The translations under genes were made by a program, and so were the position numbers. From Planctomycetaceae bacterium (lineage in GTDB: Bacteria; Planctomycetota; Planctomycetia; Pirellulales; UBA1268), in NCBI GenBank assembly GCA_003509235.1, contig DONH01000424.1, positions 1 to 14,837 on the forward strand: 14,837 nt of DNA. Direction: 5' to 3'. This document shows positions 1-7,854 of the stretch, in pieces; within the stretch, counting starts at the first letter, position 1, and the number at the start of each line of letters is the position of its first letter. The notes beneath the pieces are model-generated. The model ran no database searches, was not told where the DNA came from, and was given only the letters and a program-made list of their open reading frames with translations.

Positions 1-119
1 GCTGGAGCTGCGCCGCTGCCTAGCAGATCGCTAAGTGCTGCTGCGCCGATACCACCAGCCATACCGCCAAGCAGATGACGACGGGTACGCAATAGTTTGT
101 ATTCAGCGAATGGATCCAT
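1..119 (-). CDS. DUF1501 family secreted protein, N-terminal fragment (cut by window edge)
   Basis: Only the first 39 codons are present; the rest lies beyond the window. The translation begins MDPFAEYKLLRTRRHLLGG and continues into a small, Ala/Gly-rich hydrophobic stretch. This is the usual Tat-type leader of planctomycete DUF1501 proteins: twin arginines R13-R14 in T-R-R-H-L-L, then GGMAGGIGAAALSDLLG. Members of the family are exported in folded form and belong to a sulfatase/phosphatase-like fold; their reaction is not established. The ATG is supported by an AGGA ribosome binding site at 128-131, 8 bases upstream, which overlaps the TAG stop of the preceding cytochrome gene, so the two are probably translationally coupled. 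DUF1501 directly after a PSCyt1/DUF1549/DUF1553 gene is a standard planctomycete pair, which strengthens the call despite the short fragment. Confidence 0.85.
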   Translation of the reverse strand, partial: MDPFAEYKLLRTRRHLLGGMAGGIGAAALSDLLGSGAAP

Positions 120-129
120 TTCTGTTTTC

Positions 130-2607
130 CTAAGGACACATAAATGTCTCATCAAGGTTCAAGATAACATTCCCTACAACCGTCCAGGCAGCGAGAGAAG
201 CATGAGCTTCATTTGCTTCACCATTAAATTGTTTCAGTATTTTATCTGGTAATGGACCTCTTGGTTTCGTCGCCATCGCCAGTGCCGCACTCGAATCATT
301 AAGAAAATGGCTTCGTGTCTCTTCGTAGAGTCTGACTAAACGATTGACTTCATTTGGACGTGGCTTTCGTGTCAGCACAAGGCGAAAGCCTCGGGTTACC
401 TGCTCAGCAGAATCTGGACCACTGTCGCACACGATACGCCGTGCCAGCGCCTGCGCAGCTTCGACAAAAACAGGATCATTCAACGTGACAAGTGCTTGTA
501 GTGGTGTATTCGTCCGGGGTCGACGGATCGTGCAGACTTCACGATTTGGTGCATCAAAGGTAGCCATTGACGGATACGGGTTACTCCGCCGCCACGTTGT
601 ATAAATTGCTCGTCGATACCGATCTTCACCAGTGCTTGTCTTCCAATCGATACCCGCTCCAAACGCTGCCTTTAAACCAAGGTCCGGCTGTGGCGGATGA
701 ACACTCGGCCCACCCTTTTTTGAAGAGAGAAGCCCCGCAGCTGCAAGAGCCTGATCACGTATCACTTCAGCTGACAATCTGACTCGAGGACCACACGCAA
801 GCAGTCGATTTTCTGGGTCACGTTCTAACAGCTTCGGAGTTGGCTTGGATGACTGCCTGTAGGTCGCACTTGTAATAATTAATCGTTGTATTGCTTGAAT
901 ATCCCAACCACTATCAATAAATTCGCACGCTAGCCAATCAAGCAGTTCTGGATGACTTGGTAATTCACCCTGACTCCCAAACTCTTCACTTGTTGAGACA
1001 ATACCGATACCGAAAATCTGCTCCCATAAGCGATTCACAATCACCCGAGCTGTGAGTGGATTGTCTCGATCGATAAGCCATTCAGCCAGCTTGAGGCGAC
1101 TCACGCTTTCGTCATCAGTAAGCTCCGGTTGCGGGAACACAGCTGGGACATGCTCCTCGATGACTGGACCAAGGTCTTGCCAGTTCCCTCGATACTGTAA
1201 TTTTGTTACCCGCCGCTTTTCATCCTGAAGCTCTTCCATCACAGGCACCGTCACTGCTTTCACTGCGGCAATTCTTCTTCGTAGCGTGTCTACATGCTTG
1301 CGAAGTGGCCGGAACTCGGGTGGCTCTCCGTCTGGTTGCACTTGCTTCTTCGGAGTACTTTTCTTCATCTCAGGTACCGCCTTGAGTATGGCGGCTAACT
1401 CTTTTTCCAATGGCCTCCGTTTGGCATCTAATGGCTCCCATGGTATCGAAACAAGCGGTGATTCGTCTTTTCGATCCGCATCAGCAGTGTTGTTAAAGAT
1501 TGCATAGAGACCAAAGAACTCGTGCTGTGTAAGAGGGTCATATTTGTGGTCATGACATTGTGCACACGCGATTGTCGTACCCATCCACGTACTCAGTGTC
1601 GTATTTACACGATCAACCACTGCCACTGAGCGGAATTCTTCATCAATCGTTCCACCCTCATTATTTGTCAACGTATTTCGGTGAAAGGCAGTGGCAATCT
1701 TGTTATCAGGTGTCGTATCTAGCAGAAGGTCACCTGCGAGTTGTGCAATCGTAAACTCGTCAAATGGCATGTTGTTGTCAAAAGCACGAATAACCCAATC
1801 TCGGTAGGGCCATATCGTTCGTGGTGGATCGTCTGCATACCCAGCACTGTCAGCATACCTTGCAAGATCAAGCCAACCTCGCGCCATATGCTCACCATAG
1901 CCCGGATGAGAGAGCAACGTATCAACAAACTTTTCAAATGCATCTGTGGATGCATCTGCAACAAATTGATCGACCTGCTCCGGAGTCACTGGAAGACCTG
2001 TTAGCTCGAGAGCAAGTCGACGAGACAGCGTCATGCGATCAGCTTCTCGGCTTGGTTCAAGACCTTCTGCTTCCAGCTTTGCAAGAATGAATCGATCGAT
2101 TTGATTCCTCGGCCATGACGAATCAGAGACCGTTGGAATCGCTGGACGACTGATGCGAGTATATGACCAATGTGGTTCGTACTCTGCACCATCATTGATC
2201 CACCGTTGAAGTAATAACACTTCTTTATCGGATAGAGGCTCACCTGCCTCAGGTGGTGGCATAACAAGATCAGTATCTTTTGCTGTAACACGAATGATTA
2301 GTTCACTCTGGTCAGCATCTCCAGGCACAATCGCTGCATACCCACCAAGATCTTCAGTTGCACCATCAAAAGCATCGAGCCGCAACCCGTCTTCACCACC
2401 ACCGTGACGAGCCTCGGCATCTGGACCATGGCATCGAATACAGCGATTTGAAAGAAGACCTTTAATGTCACGGGTAAATGAAAGCGAATCTGCCGAAATC
2501 GCTGGTGCTGCCGAGAGCGAAGACCACGCAATCAACGAAAGTATAAACCAAACAAAGATGGAATGACTGGCGACTACCGACCACCAGCCTGCAAAGCTGT
2601 GAACCAC
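130..2607 (-). CDS. PSCyt1/DUF1549/DUF1553 planctomycete cytochrome c protein
   Basis: About 825 residues from the preferred start. A signal peptide (hydrophobic core near residues 16-27, likely cut after AISA) leads to a PSCyt1 domain with c-type haem motif CIRCH (56-60) and a distal MPPP segment near 116. DUF1549 covers about 168-378 with the conserved [11 protein letters not shown] (from 348). A charged, possibly helical linker lies at 395-475, and DUF1553 covers about 503-727, ending in the conserved [15 protein letters not shown]. The family is exported and paired with DUF1501 proteins; a role in periplasmic redox or polymer breakdown is suspected but unproven. The frame has no ATG before the haem domain. 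GTG at 2607 has GGAG 7 bases upstream and gives a normal signal peptide; TTG at 2676 would add 23 residues. The next gene, DUF1501, starts 10 bases after the stop. Confidence 0.93.
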   Translation of the reverse strand: MVHSFAGWWSVVASHSIFVWFILSLIAWSSLSAAPAISADSLSFTRDIKGLLSNRCIRCHGPDAEARHGGGEDGLRLDAFDGATEDLGGYAAIVPGDADQSELIIRVTAKDTDLVMPPPEAGEPLSDKEVLLLQRWINDGAEYEPHWSYTRISRPAIPTVSDSSWPRNQIDRFILAKLEAEGLEPSREADRMTLSRRLALELTGLPVTPEQVDQFVADASTDAFEKFVDTLLSHPGYGEHMARGWLDLARYADSAGYADDPPRTIWPYRDWVIRAFDNNMPFDEFTIAQLAGDLLLDTTPDNKIATAFHRNTLTNNEGGTIDEEFRSVAVVDRVNTTLSTWMGTTIACAQCHDHKYDPLTQHEFFGLYAIFNNTADADRKDESPLVSIPWEPLDAKRRPLEKELAAILKAVPEMKKSTPKKQVQPDGEPPEFRPLRKHVDTLRRRIAAVKAVTVPVMEELQDEKRRVTKLQYRGNWQDLGPVIEEHVPAVFPQPELTDDESVSRLKLAEWLIDRDNPLTARVIVNRLWEQIFGIGIVSTSEEFGSQGELPSHPELLDWLACEFIDSGWDIQAIQRLIITSATYRQSSKPTPKLLERDPENRLLACGPRVRLSAEVIRDQALAAAGLLSSKKGGPSVHPPQPDLGLKAAFGAGIDWKTSTGEDRYRRAIYTTWRRSNPYPSMATFDAPNREVCTIRRPRTNTPLQALVTLNDPVFVEAAQALARRIVCDSGPDSAEQVTRGFRLVLTRKPRPNEVNRLVRLYEETRSHFLNDSSAALAMATKPRGPLPDKILKQFNGEANEAHASLAAWTVVGNVILNLDETFMCP

Positions 2608-2744
2608 AGGATCACTCCATGGAAACAACCGCTTCGCCACCAGATAACTACACAATGTTCTGGTGCGGACCTGCAATGGTCGATCGGCGGATACCTACGT
2701 AACTATATCGTCATTTCTTTTGCAAAACAGCATTTCGTGCCACG

Positions 2745-2774
2745 ACGTGCTCCTAATGCCTGATTTCTGCACGT
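2745..2774 (-). other. Potential stem with 18-base loop in the leader of the cytochrome gene
   Basis: ACGTGC at 2745-2750 is perfectly complementary to GCACGT at 2769-2774, with an 18-base loop. It lies in the gap between the choice-of-anchor I gene and the PSCyt1 gene. The stem is only 6 pairs, so it could be chance. It is listed because a longer hairpin lies beside it at 2785-2810. Confidence 0.25.
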
Positions 2775-2784
2775 TTTGTTAGAC

Positions 2785-2810
2785 CATTTCCTACACATCT
2801 GTAGAAAACG
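2785..2810 (-). other. Intercistronic RNA hairpin, 11 pairs, tetraloop
   Basis: Read on the minus strand, the arms CGTTTTCTACA and TGTAGGAAATG pair over 11 positions around the loop GATG. Nine pairs are Watson-Crick and two are G-U. On the plus strand those two would be A-C mismatches, so the fold fits minus-strand RNA better. The hairpin starts 23 bases after the stop of the choice-of-anchor I gene and precedes the PSCyt1 gene. No U-tract follows, so it is not a classical terminator. It may stabilise the upstream transcript end or act as a processing or attenuation point. Confidence 0.45.
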
Positions 2811-2833
2811 TATCTCCATGTGACGCATCATGC

Positions 2834-4522
2834 TCACTGACTCGTGAGAACTTCCCAGACCGTTGTTGTCCCGCTTGTCTCGTTACCAACAACAACAAGA
2901 TTTGTTGACGTCGGTGATTTTTCTGCGGGCACAAAAATTAATCCTTCGATCCCGCTGTCACCGGCGTCTGGGTTTGCTGTTCCATCACCGAGGGTAGCAG
3001 GTACATCAAACTGCCGATTATTGAAATAGCCAACATGTTTGGAAGACTCTGGCTGCGTAATGTCATACACCATGATGCCACCAATTCGCTCAAGACCAAC
3101 AAATGCATACGTCTTCTGTCCAACCGTGCCCAGAACGAGTCCTTCCGGCTCAGGTCCTTTGCTTCGGCTCCGCTTCTCTTTTTTTAATGAGTCGTTACTA
3201 ACATTAAAAAATTCCGGGTATCGCTTTGCTGTTATCTGTTCAAAATCATCACCGCTATCAAAGACAAGATCACCTGTTGTGAGATCGAGTATTGAGAATG
3301 ATCGACTCCCGAATGCAAAAAGCTGAGTTGGCCGACCCTTCTCATCGAGATGGTCGTCAACGAGATCTCGTACAAGTTTGAGCCTTCCGAGTTCTGTATC
3401 AGAAGTCTGTTTTTCAAACAAAGTCCCACTGGTAGGCCAATCATCAAGGCTTGCCTCATCTTCAAAGACAGCACCTTCTTCAAATCCTGAGACTGCATCA
3501 TCTGATGTTGGCCGAACGCGGGAATCGCCCTCATTCGCTGTTACCAACAGACGCCGGCCGTTTCGCTGATAGATTCGAACTGTATCAGGCTGCAAGATTC
3601 CAAAGAGTCCTGAGCGAGGCCGTATGTCGACACGGTTATCTTCATCGCTTGCATCAATTCCACTGCCAGCTTCACCAAAGTTTTTATAACCTAGAGGTAT
3701 GATGCGACGGACGGTTGCGTCGGCTATATCAATTTCTGCAACTGCATTCACTTCCTGCAGGCAGACATATGCATAATGACTTTCATGATCGACAGCTATC
3801 CACTCAGGCTCAACATCTTGTGCAAACGTGGCCGGTGTTTTCTTTTTGAGATCACCTGATTGAGACACCTGCCCAAAAACACGGAGCCCACGTTTTTTTA
3901 GTTCTGGAAGTTCCTGCGCGTGTTTTCCGTCTGCATTCCAATCCCGAAATGTCACCGTCCGTGTCTTTAGCTGGTCAAAACCATTACGGACATCGACAAC
4001 CGTAACCGTACCTTCGGGGTCGATGCTGTACTCCTCATTTGGCTCACCCTCATTCGCTACAAGAACCCACTGACCATCGGGCGTAAACGTCACCATATCA
4101 GGCAACGCCCCAGCTTCGACCGTGCCTTTCAACTGCAGCGATCCGGTGTCGTAAAAAGCCACCCAACCATTTTCTGTGATCACGTCTGCCTCAACAGCTA
4201 CCGCAAGCGTTCCATCAAAAACACTCACACTGTTAACCGCCGACATCCCGTTTCCCAGATCATCTGCTGCATCGATTGAGCCGACCTTCGTCAAACTGCC
4301 GTTAGCACCAAGCCCAAGCACATCGACTCGACCTGATTCAGCATTAACAACAAAGACCTGCTTTGTCTTCTGGCAATACGTCGGAATTTCAGCCGCTGAC
4401 TTGTCATACAAACCCGTATGGAACGTCCCTATTGGCCGCAATGTAAGTTCAGCAGTTGCCACGTAAGGGACAATTCCATTTAGCACTACAAAAATAACCA
4501 AGCAAAACAATCGACCACACAC
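2834..4522 (-). CDS. Choice-of-anchor I family beta-propeller protein
   Basis: About 562 residues, secreted. The signal peptide runs to VATA (residue 24). The mature part shows the hallmarks of the choice-of-anchor I family, a WD40/YVTN-like propeller: VANEGEPNEEY (155-165), EPEWIAVD (238-245), TANEGDSR (328-335), GPEPEGL (456-462), then FVGLERIGGIMVYDI, GDSGIEGLIF and a closing VVVGNETSGTTTVWEV. The family is named for its varied C-terminal sorting signals; this member ends right after the propeller with none, so it is probably periplasmic or released. Relatives are sometimes labelled alkaline phosphatase or mesenchyme-specific surface glycoprotein; no catalytic activity can be inferred. No in-frame ATG precedes residue 90. 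GTG at 4522 has GGTGGAAG 7 bases upstream and yields a clean signal peptide; TTG at 4564 would add 14 residues. It follows the lipoprotein gene by 57 bases. Confidence 0.9.
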   Translation of the reverse strand: MCGRLFCLVIFVVLNGIVPYVATAELTLRPIGTFHTGLYDKSAAEIPTYCQKTKQVFVVNAESGRVDVLGLGANGSLTKVGSIDAADDLGNGMSAVNSVSVFDGTLAVAVEADVITENGWVAFYDTGSLQLKGTVEAGALPDMVTFTPDGQWVLVANEGEPNEEYSIDPEGTVTVVDVRNGFDQLKTRTVTFRDWNADGKHAQELPELKKRGLRVFGQVSQSGDLKKKTPATFAQDVEPEWIAVDHESHYAYVCLQEVNAVAEIDIADATVRRIIPLGYKNFGEAGSGIDASDEDNRVDIRPRSGLFGILQPDTVRIYQRNGRRLLVTANEGDSRVRPTSDDAVSGFEEGAVFEDEASLDDWPTSGTLFEKQTSDTELGRLKLVRDLVDDHLDEKGRPTQLFAFGSRSFSILDLTTGDLVFDSGDDFEQITAKRYPEFFNVSNDSLKKEKRSRSKGPEPEGLVLGTVGQKTYAFVGLERIGGIMVYDITQPESSKHVGYFNNRQFDVPATLGDGTANPDAGDSGIEGLIFVPAEKSPTSTNLVVVGNETSGTTTVWEVLTSQ

Positions 4523-4579
4523 GGAATCACTTCCACCTTTCGAATACAACGATCTATTCAGCAAAATCAGACTCCCGAT

Positions 4580-5035
4580 CTATCCTTTTGTCATTTTCAA
4601 TACGATGCCATCAGCCTGTTCGGCTAGGTTCACAAAAAGATCGGTTTCATCCTCGCCAATATCTTGATATTTTTGAGGGACTTGGCTTCGCAAGCCACGA
4701 AGCCTTGGATCTGAGGAAACGTTAATAAACACCTTGTATTCAGCGGCTACGATCTTGCTTTCTTTGCTGGTTGACTGAATCAGAAACGTACCGTCTTTAT
4801 TAATGTCTACCGACATTGGCCTAGCACCGCGAATTGCCCCACCATTCGGACGAAGTACAAGCTTGCCTCCTTTCAATGGACGGCCTGTTGGCAAGAGAAC
4901 TGTACCGTTTACCTCGGAAACCTCAGCTACGCTTCCTAATTGAGACGAACCACATCCGGTACTTAGAAAGCACAGAATTCCCCCCACTATGATTGGGTAA
5001 ATATTCTTCTTATCAAGCAGAATAAATTTTTTCAT
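4580..5035 (-). CDS. Small lipoprotein with carboxypeptidase-regulatory/transthyretin-like fold
   Basis: 151 residues. The leader MKKFILLDKKNIYPIIVGG is followed by a lipobox LSTGC with the lipidated cysteine at 28. The remainder, VNGTVLLPTGRPLKGGKLVLRP onward, has the G-x-V plus P-L-x-x-G pattern of carboxypeptidase regulatory-like (transthyretin/Ig-type beta sandwich) domains. Planctomycetes encode many such short lipoproteins, usually beside DUF1559 pseudopilins, as here; their role is unknown, with envelope anchoring or carbohydrate contact the usual guess. The ATG is well supported by GAAAGG at 5041-5046, 5 bases upstream. It lies 38 bases downstream of the phytase-like gene and 57 bases upstream of the propeller gene's preferred start, in an apparent operon. 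Confidence 0.85.
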   Translation of the reverse strand: MKKFILLDKKNIYPIIVGGILCFLSTGCGSSQLGSVAEVSEVNGTVLLPTGRPLKGGKLVLRPNGGAIRGARPMSVDINKDGTFLIQSTSKESKIVAAEYKVFINVSSDPRLRGLRSQVPQKYQDIGEDETDLFVNLAEQADGIVLKMTKG

Positions 5036-5073
5036 TTTTACCTTTCACTAATACCTCACTAGTACATCTATAA

Positions 5074-6489
5074 CTACAAAGATTCGGGAAGCGACAGGAC
5101 CCATACACACGATCGCCTCTTCACTTCATTCTCATCAAAAAGACTATCTACATTGAAGTCATTGTCATTCACAACAATGACGTGCTTGCTGTCCAGAACT
5201 GCCAGACCTTCGAGCTTAAGGCCAGCAACTTGTTCACCCACTTCTGGTTGCCATTGACCTGCTGTGATATCTGAAGCAAACGACGGGAGAATATTTGCAA
5301 GATCTGCCACAAGTGTCTTGTTAACTGGTACCACGCCAACCTGTAACAAATTACGAACACCATCTAGATTTTTGTCCTTATTGAGGACGTTAGTCGCTTT
5401 GCCTAATTCACAGCGGTAGATTTTTGTATCACCATCATCAGATTGCTCGAGAATGAGAAGCTTCTTCGGGCCAATGGCCGCCATTGCACAAAGCTTTCCA
5501 TCATCAGGAACAACGCCTCCGGTTAGAAAATCCGCGGCAGCAGGGTCACCGAGACGATAGACGTATTCACTTGTTGGTTGACCATTTTCCGTATTGCATC
5601 CGAGGAGCCGCACATTCCCTGAACGCTCAGCTGCTTCATTGTCAAATGGGCTCTGCATCAAAGCCCAGATTGTGGATTCATCGGGACTCAGTGCCAATGA
5701 TTCAAAACCTCTATTGGCTCGGCGCTTTGCGTAATGAGCCGGAAGATTTTCGACAATCTGGATATCACTCGACGGAAGTTTTACACCTTTTGGAATAAAT
5801 CGCTTTGTCACCATGCCATTGGGCTCACAACACAAAAGCGATGGTCGATATTCTTCACATAGCCAGAAGGTTCCATCAGCGAGAAGAGTACATCCTTCAG
5901 GATCAATCCCGTTGACATCGGAAGCTAGCAATTCTTCACCAGAAGGAATTGCAATGCTATCGTCGCCTTTAAGACCGTTTGAACGCCCGGTAATCACTTT
6001 TCCTGAAAGGGTTTGAAGTGAAAATTGAGACTGGAGTTTTACTTTGAGTTTCTTTGATTCACTACGGCTCTTATCAAGTGAACACCCTGAAACACCAAAG
6101 ACGAGTACTGTTGGAACAAAAGAAGGATTAAGGAATACTCTTTGTTTTCCATCTACTGTCTCAATTTTGCGTGAGGGACCTCTGTCGGTTAACAATCGTA
6201 TGACAAACTGACCGCTATCATCAATCGCCTTCTCAACAGTAACGTCACTTATTCCACCAAGCACTACAGGGACATCTTGTGACACAGATGGATCTTCTTG
6301 TGCAAGGATAATCTCGGGAAATACTGCGCTTGCAACAATCTGACACTGCAATGATTTACCACTTTCAAGCAGTGGCTCTTCTGCCTCCCCATTTCCCATC
6401 CAGAAAATAAAAAAAACTGCGACCACGCCACAGAAATGTAGCGCGGCCGCAGCCTTTGAAAGCATTTGTGATTGGTGACTATGTGCCAT
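5074..6489 (-). CDS. Esterase-like activity of phytase family protein
   Basis: 471 residues, exported: a signal peptide with hydrophobic core at about 17-31 (ending near GEAEE). The C-terminal two thirds match the phytase-like esterase domain (PF13449 type, a predicted beta-propeller). Visible signatures are ASDVNGIDPEGC (189-200), GTFWLCEEYRPSLL (206-219) followed by PNG, then NRGFESLALSPDESTIWALMQSP (split here: NRGFESLALSPDES at 259-272 and TIWALMQSP at 273-281), and a late KLEGLAVLD (425-433) with NDNDFN (441-446). Residues 40-165 form a separate segment I do not recognise. The domain name comes from structural resemblance; hydrolysis of phytate or esters is not shown. It starts 27 bases after the pseudopilin stop. 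The ribosome binding site is weak (AAGGAAAA about 10 bases upstream); a second ATG lies at 6465. Confidence 0.88.
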   Translation of the reverse strand: MAHSHQSQMLSKAAAALHFCGVVAVFFIFWMGNGEAEEPLLESGKSLQCQIVASAVFPEIILAQEDPSVSQDVPVVLGGISDVTVEKAIDDSGQFVIRLLTDRGPSRKIETVDGKQRVFLNPSFVPTVLVFGVSGCSLDKSRSESKKLKVKLQSQFSLQTLSGKVITGRSNGLKGDDSIAIPSGEELLASDVNGIDPEGCTLLADGTFWLCEEYRPSLLCCEPNGMVTKRFIPKGVKLPSSDIQIVENLPAHYAKRRANRGFESLALSPDESTIWALMQSPFDNEAAERSGNVRLLGCNTENGQPTSEYVYRLGDPAAADFLTGGVVPDDGKLCAMAAIGPKKLLILEQSDDGDTKIYRCELGKATNVLNKDKNLDGVRNLLQVGVVPVNKTLVADLANILPSFASDITAGQWQPEVGEQVAGLKLEGLAVLDSKHVIVVNDNDFNVDSLFDENEVKRRSCVWVLSLPESL

Positions 6490-6516
6490 AAACCAATCTA
6501 TTTTCCTTTTGGAAAA

Positions 6517-7542
6517 CTACCACTCAATATTTTGTTCTCTTACACCATTGGAAGCGGTATAGGCACCACCACCACGCGTAATCATGGAACCAAAGAGAAC
6601 AACGTCCATTGATTCTGAGAGAGTGTGTGTTGCCCCATCCATACTACTGACAACGAGAACTCCTGTATGGAATCCGTAAGCTTCTCCATCGTTCACAGCA
6701 TTGAACGGAACATTTCCACTATCTTTCTGTCGCTTTGTTCCAGTTGCTGGATCAATACCATGCAACTTTGCTGGTCCAAGCGAATCAAGTGCGGCAATTG
6801 TCTGATTGGTTTCACCCGTTGGCGAAAGGTTACCCTTACCGCGATACACATCAGGGGCACTTGCCTTTTCGACAAACATCAGAGTGTTGCTTAGTCCGTC
6901 AACAATTTCCGCTACTCTCGTTTCAGCATCCTTAATAAGACCACCACGACATTCGTCACCATCATCAATCCAAGGATTGCTTCCATCTGGAACGATATAT
7001 TCCTTCACACCAGTCAGAGCTTCATAGTCACGCTGACCAAAGGTGTTTGGGTCAAGTAGCGGAGCTGCCGAGTCATCATCTCTGGTAGGCCCATCAATAC
7101 TCGGATGTCCTCCTGATGGAGGTAGAGCTGAAGGACATTTGAAAACACTTGGCTGGATTTGTGCAGCAGCTGTATTTTCCCACCAGTTAAGATTGAAGTC
7201 GTAAGGCACATTTCCCTGCTCTAAATTAGCAAGAACAAATGCGGTCCAGGAAGTCTCTTTACCAGATGGATTACCCTTCGTTGGCGCAGCTGCCGAGTCG
7301 ACTGTGTAACAAGCAGCTGGAAAATACTTTCGTGCATTCTCAAAATTATGCATAGCGAGGCCGTGCTGCCTCATATTGTTTGAACATGAAGCCCGACGAG
7401 CAGCTTCACGAGCTTGCTGAACGGCTGGCAAAAGAAGACCGACAAGAACACCAATAATCGCAATAACAACAAGAAGCTCAATCAGCGTGAAGCCGTGATT
7501 TCGACTTCCAGTTGGCTGAGAAGAATGAGCAGTGTGTAGCAC
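6517..7542 (-). CDS. DUF1559 family protein with prepilin-type N-terminal leader
   Basis: 341 residues. A type IV prepilin leader sits at the N-terminus: cleavage G17/F18, then FTLIELLVVIAIIGVLVGLL with the conserved glutamate E22 (position 5 of the mature protein), followed by LLPAVQQAREAARRASCSNNMRQ, the DUF1559 entry motif. The C-terminus keeps the family hallmark in divergent form: FHTGVLVVSSMDGATHTLSESM (H292 to DG at 302-303), where most members read H-x-G-x-N-x-x-x-x-DG. These proteins are a large planctomycete family of pseudopilin-like exported proteins with unknown function. The start is GTG: the Shine-Dalgarno AAGGAG at 7549-7554, 6 bases upstream, settles this. It is the first gene of the minus-strand run 7542-1 and is preceded by about 310 non-coding bases, so a promoter there is likely. 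Confidence 0.95.
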   Translation of the reverse strand: MLHTAHSSQPTGSRNHGFTLIELLVVIAIIGVLVGLLLPAVQQAREAARRASCSNNMRQHGLAMHNFENARKYFPAACYTVDSAAAPTKGNPSGKETSWTAFVLANLEQGNVPYDFNLNWWENTAAAQIQPSVFKCPSALPPSGGHPSIDGPTRDDDSAAPLLDPNTFGQRDYEALTGVKEYIVPDGSNPWIDDGDECRGGLIKDAETRVAEIVDGLSNTLMFVEKASAPDVYRGKGNLSPTGETNQTIAALDSLGPAKLHGIDPATGTKRQKDSGNVPFNAVNDGEAYGFHTGVLVVSSMDGATHTLSESMDVVLFGSMITRGGGAYTASNGVREQNIEW

Positions 7543-7548
7543 GTCTAA

Positions 7549-7554
7549 CTCCTT
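7549..7554 (-). promoter_or_regulatory. Strong ribosome binding site of the DUF1559 gene
   Basis: AAGGAG lies 6 bases before the GTG at 7542. It is the best Shine-Dalgarno match found upstream of a start in this window and fixes the non-ATG start of the pseudopilin gene. Confidence 0.8.
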
Positions 7555-7748
7555 AGTAATAGGTAGGTATGTACATTAGCGGCAAGCATTTTCGCCTCCG
7601 TTAATTGCAAGGAGTGTCGACATCTTTCATGAGGCAATTGTGAGACAAATATGAGGATTTGATGAATTTTCTCAGGGCCTATTTTTAAGGCAAAAACACA
7701 TACTTCCAAGCTCACGTCAGGGCTAGCCAGTCTCAGAATCTGATGCTC

Positions 7749-7844
7749 AGTGGGTTGAATAAATTCAGCTCCTATTGTCTCCTTCGGGTTCCTCCGATGA
7801 GCAATAAAGAAGACAGCCCCGGCTGGGGTGCATATCAACCCACT
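7749..7844. repeat. Perfect 10-base inverted repeat enclosing possible stem-loops
   Basis: AGTGGGTTGA at 7749-7758 is the exact reverse complement of TCAACCCACT at 7835-7844; 76 bases separate the arms. Inside are further complementary pairs: TATTG with CAATA, TCGG with CCGA, and the hairpin CAGCCCCGGCTG. As RNA this could fold into a closed, branched structure about 96 bases long. No target-site duplication is visible at the flanks, so a small mobile element is not supported. Confidence 0.4.
7801..7828 (-). terminator. Weak candidate intrinsic terminator of dld
   Basis: On the minus strand, 27-40 bases after the dld stop, CCCCAGCCGGGGCTG can form a short GC stem (CCCC/GGGG with loop AGCC, or CAGC/GCTG with loop CGGG). 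It is followed by TCTTCTTTATT. The stem is short and the T-tract is interrupted, so confidence is low. Confidence 0.3.
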
Positions 7845-7854
7845 CCGAGGTGAA

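Larger units (their letters stand above)
7543..7854. other. Intergenic region between dld and the DUF1559 gene
   Basis: About 310 bases without a credible gene. A frame runs through it from 7545 into dld, but that frame opposes the real dld frame and has no recognisable domain. The stretch holds a 10-base perfect inverted repeat (7749-7758 with 7835-7844), a GC-rich hairpin near the end of dld, the 8-base palindrome TGTCGACA near 7616-7623, and the AAGGAG of the pseudopilin gene. I could not identify a convincing -35/-10 pair. Confidence 0.6.

Noticed and set aside
2702..2707. TATAGT on the minus strand as a -10 box for the cytochrome gene
   Set aside because: No acceptable -35 hexamer lies 16-18 bases upstream; TTGCAA is only 12 bases away. 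A short AT-rich match alone is not enough.
7749..7844. Miniature inverted-repeat transposable element
   Set aside because: The 10-base arms are not flanked by matching target duplications and no second copy exists in the window.
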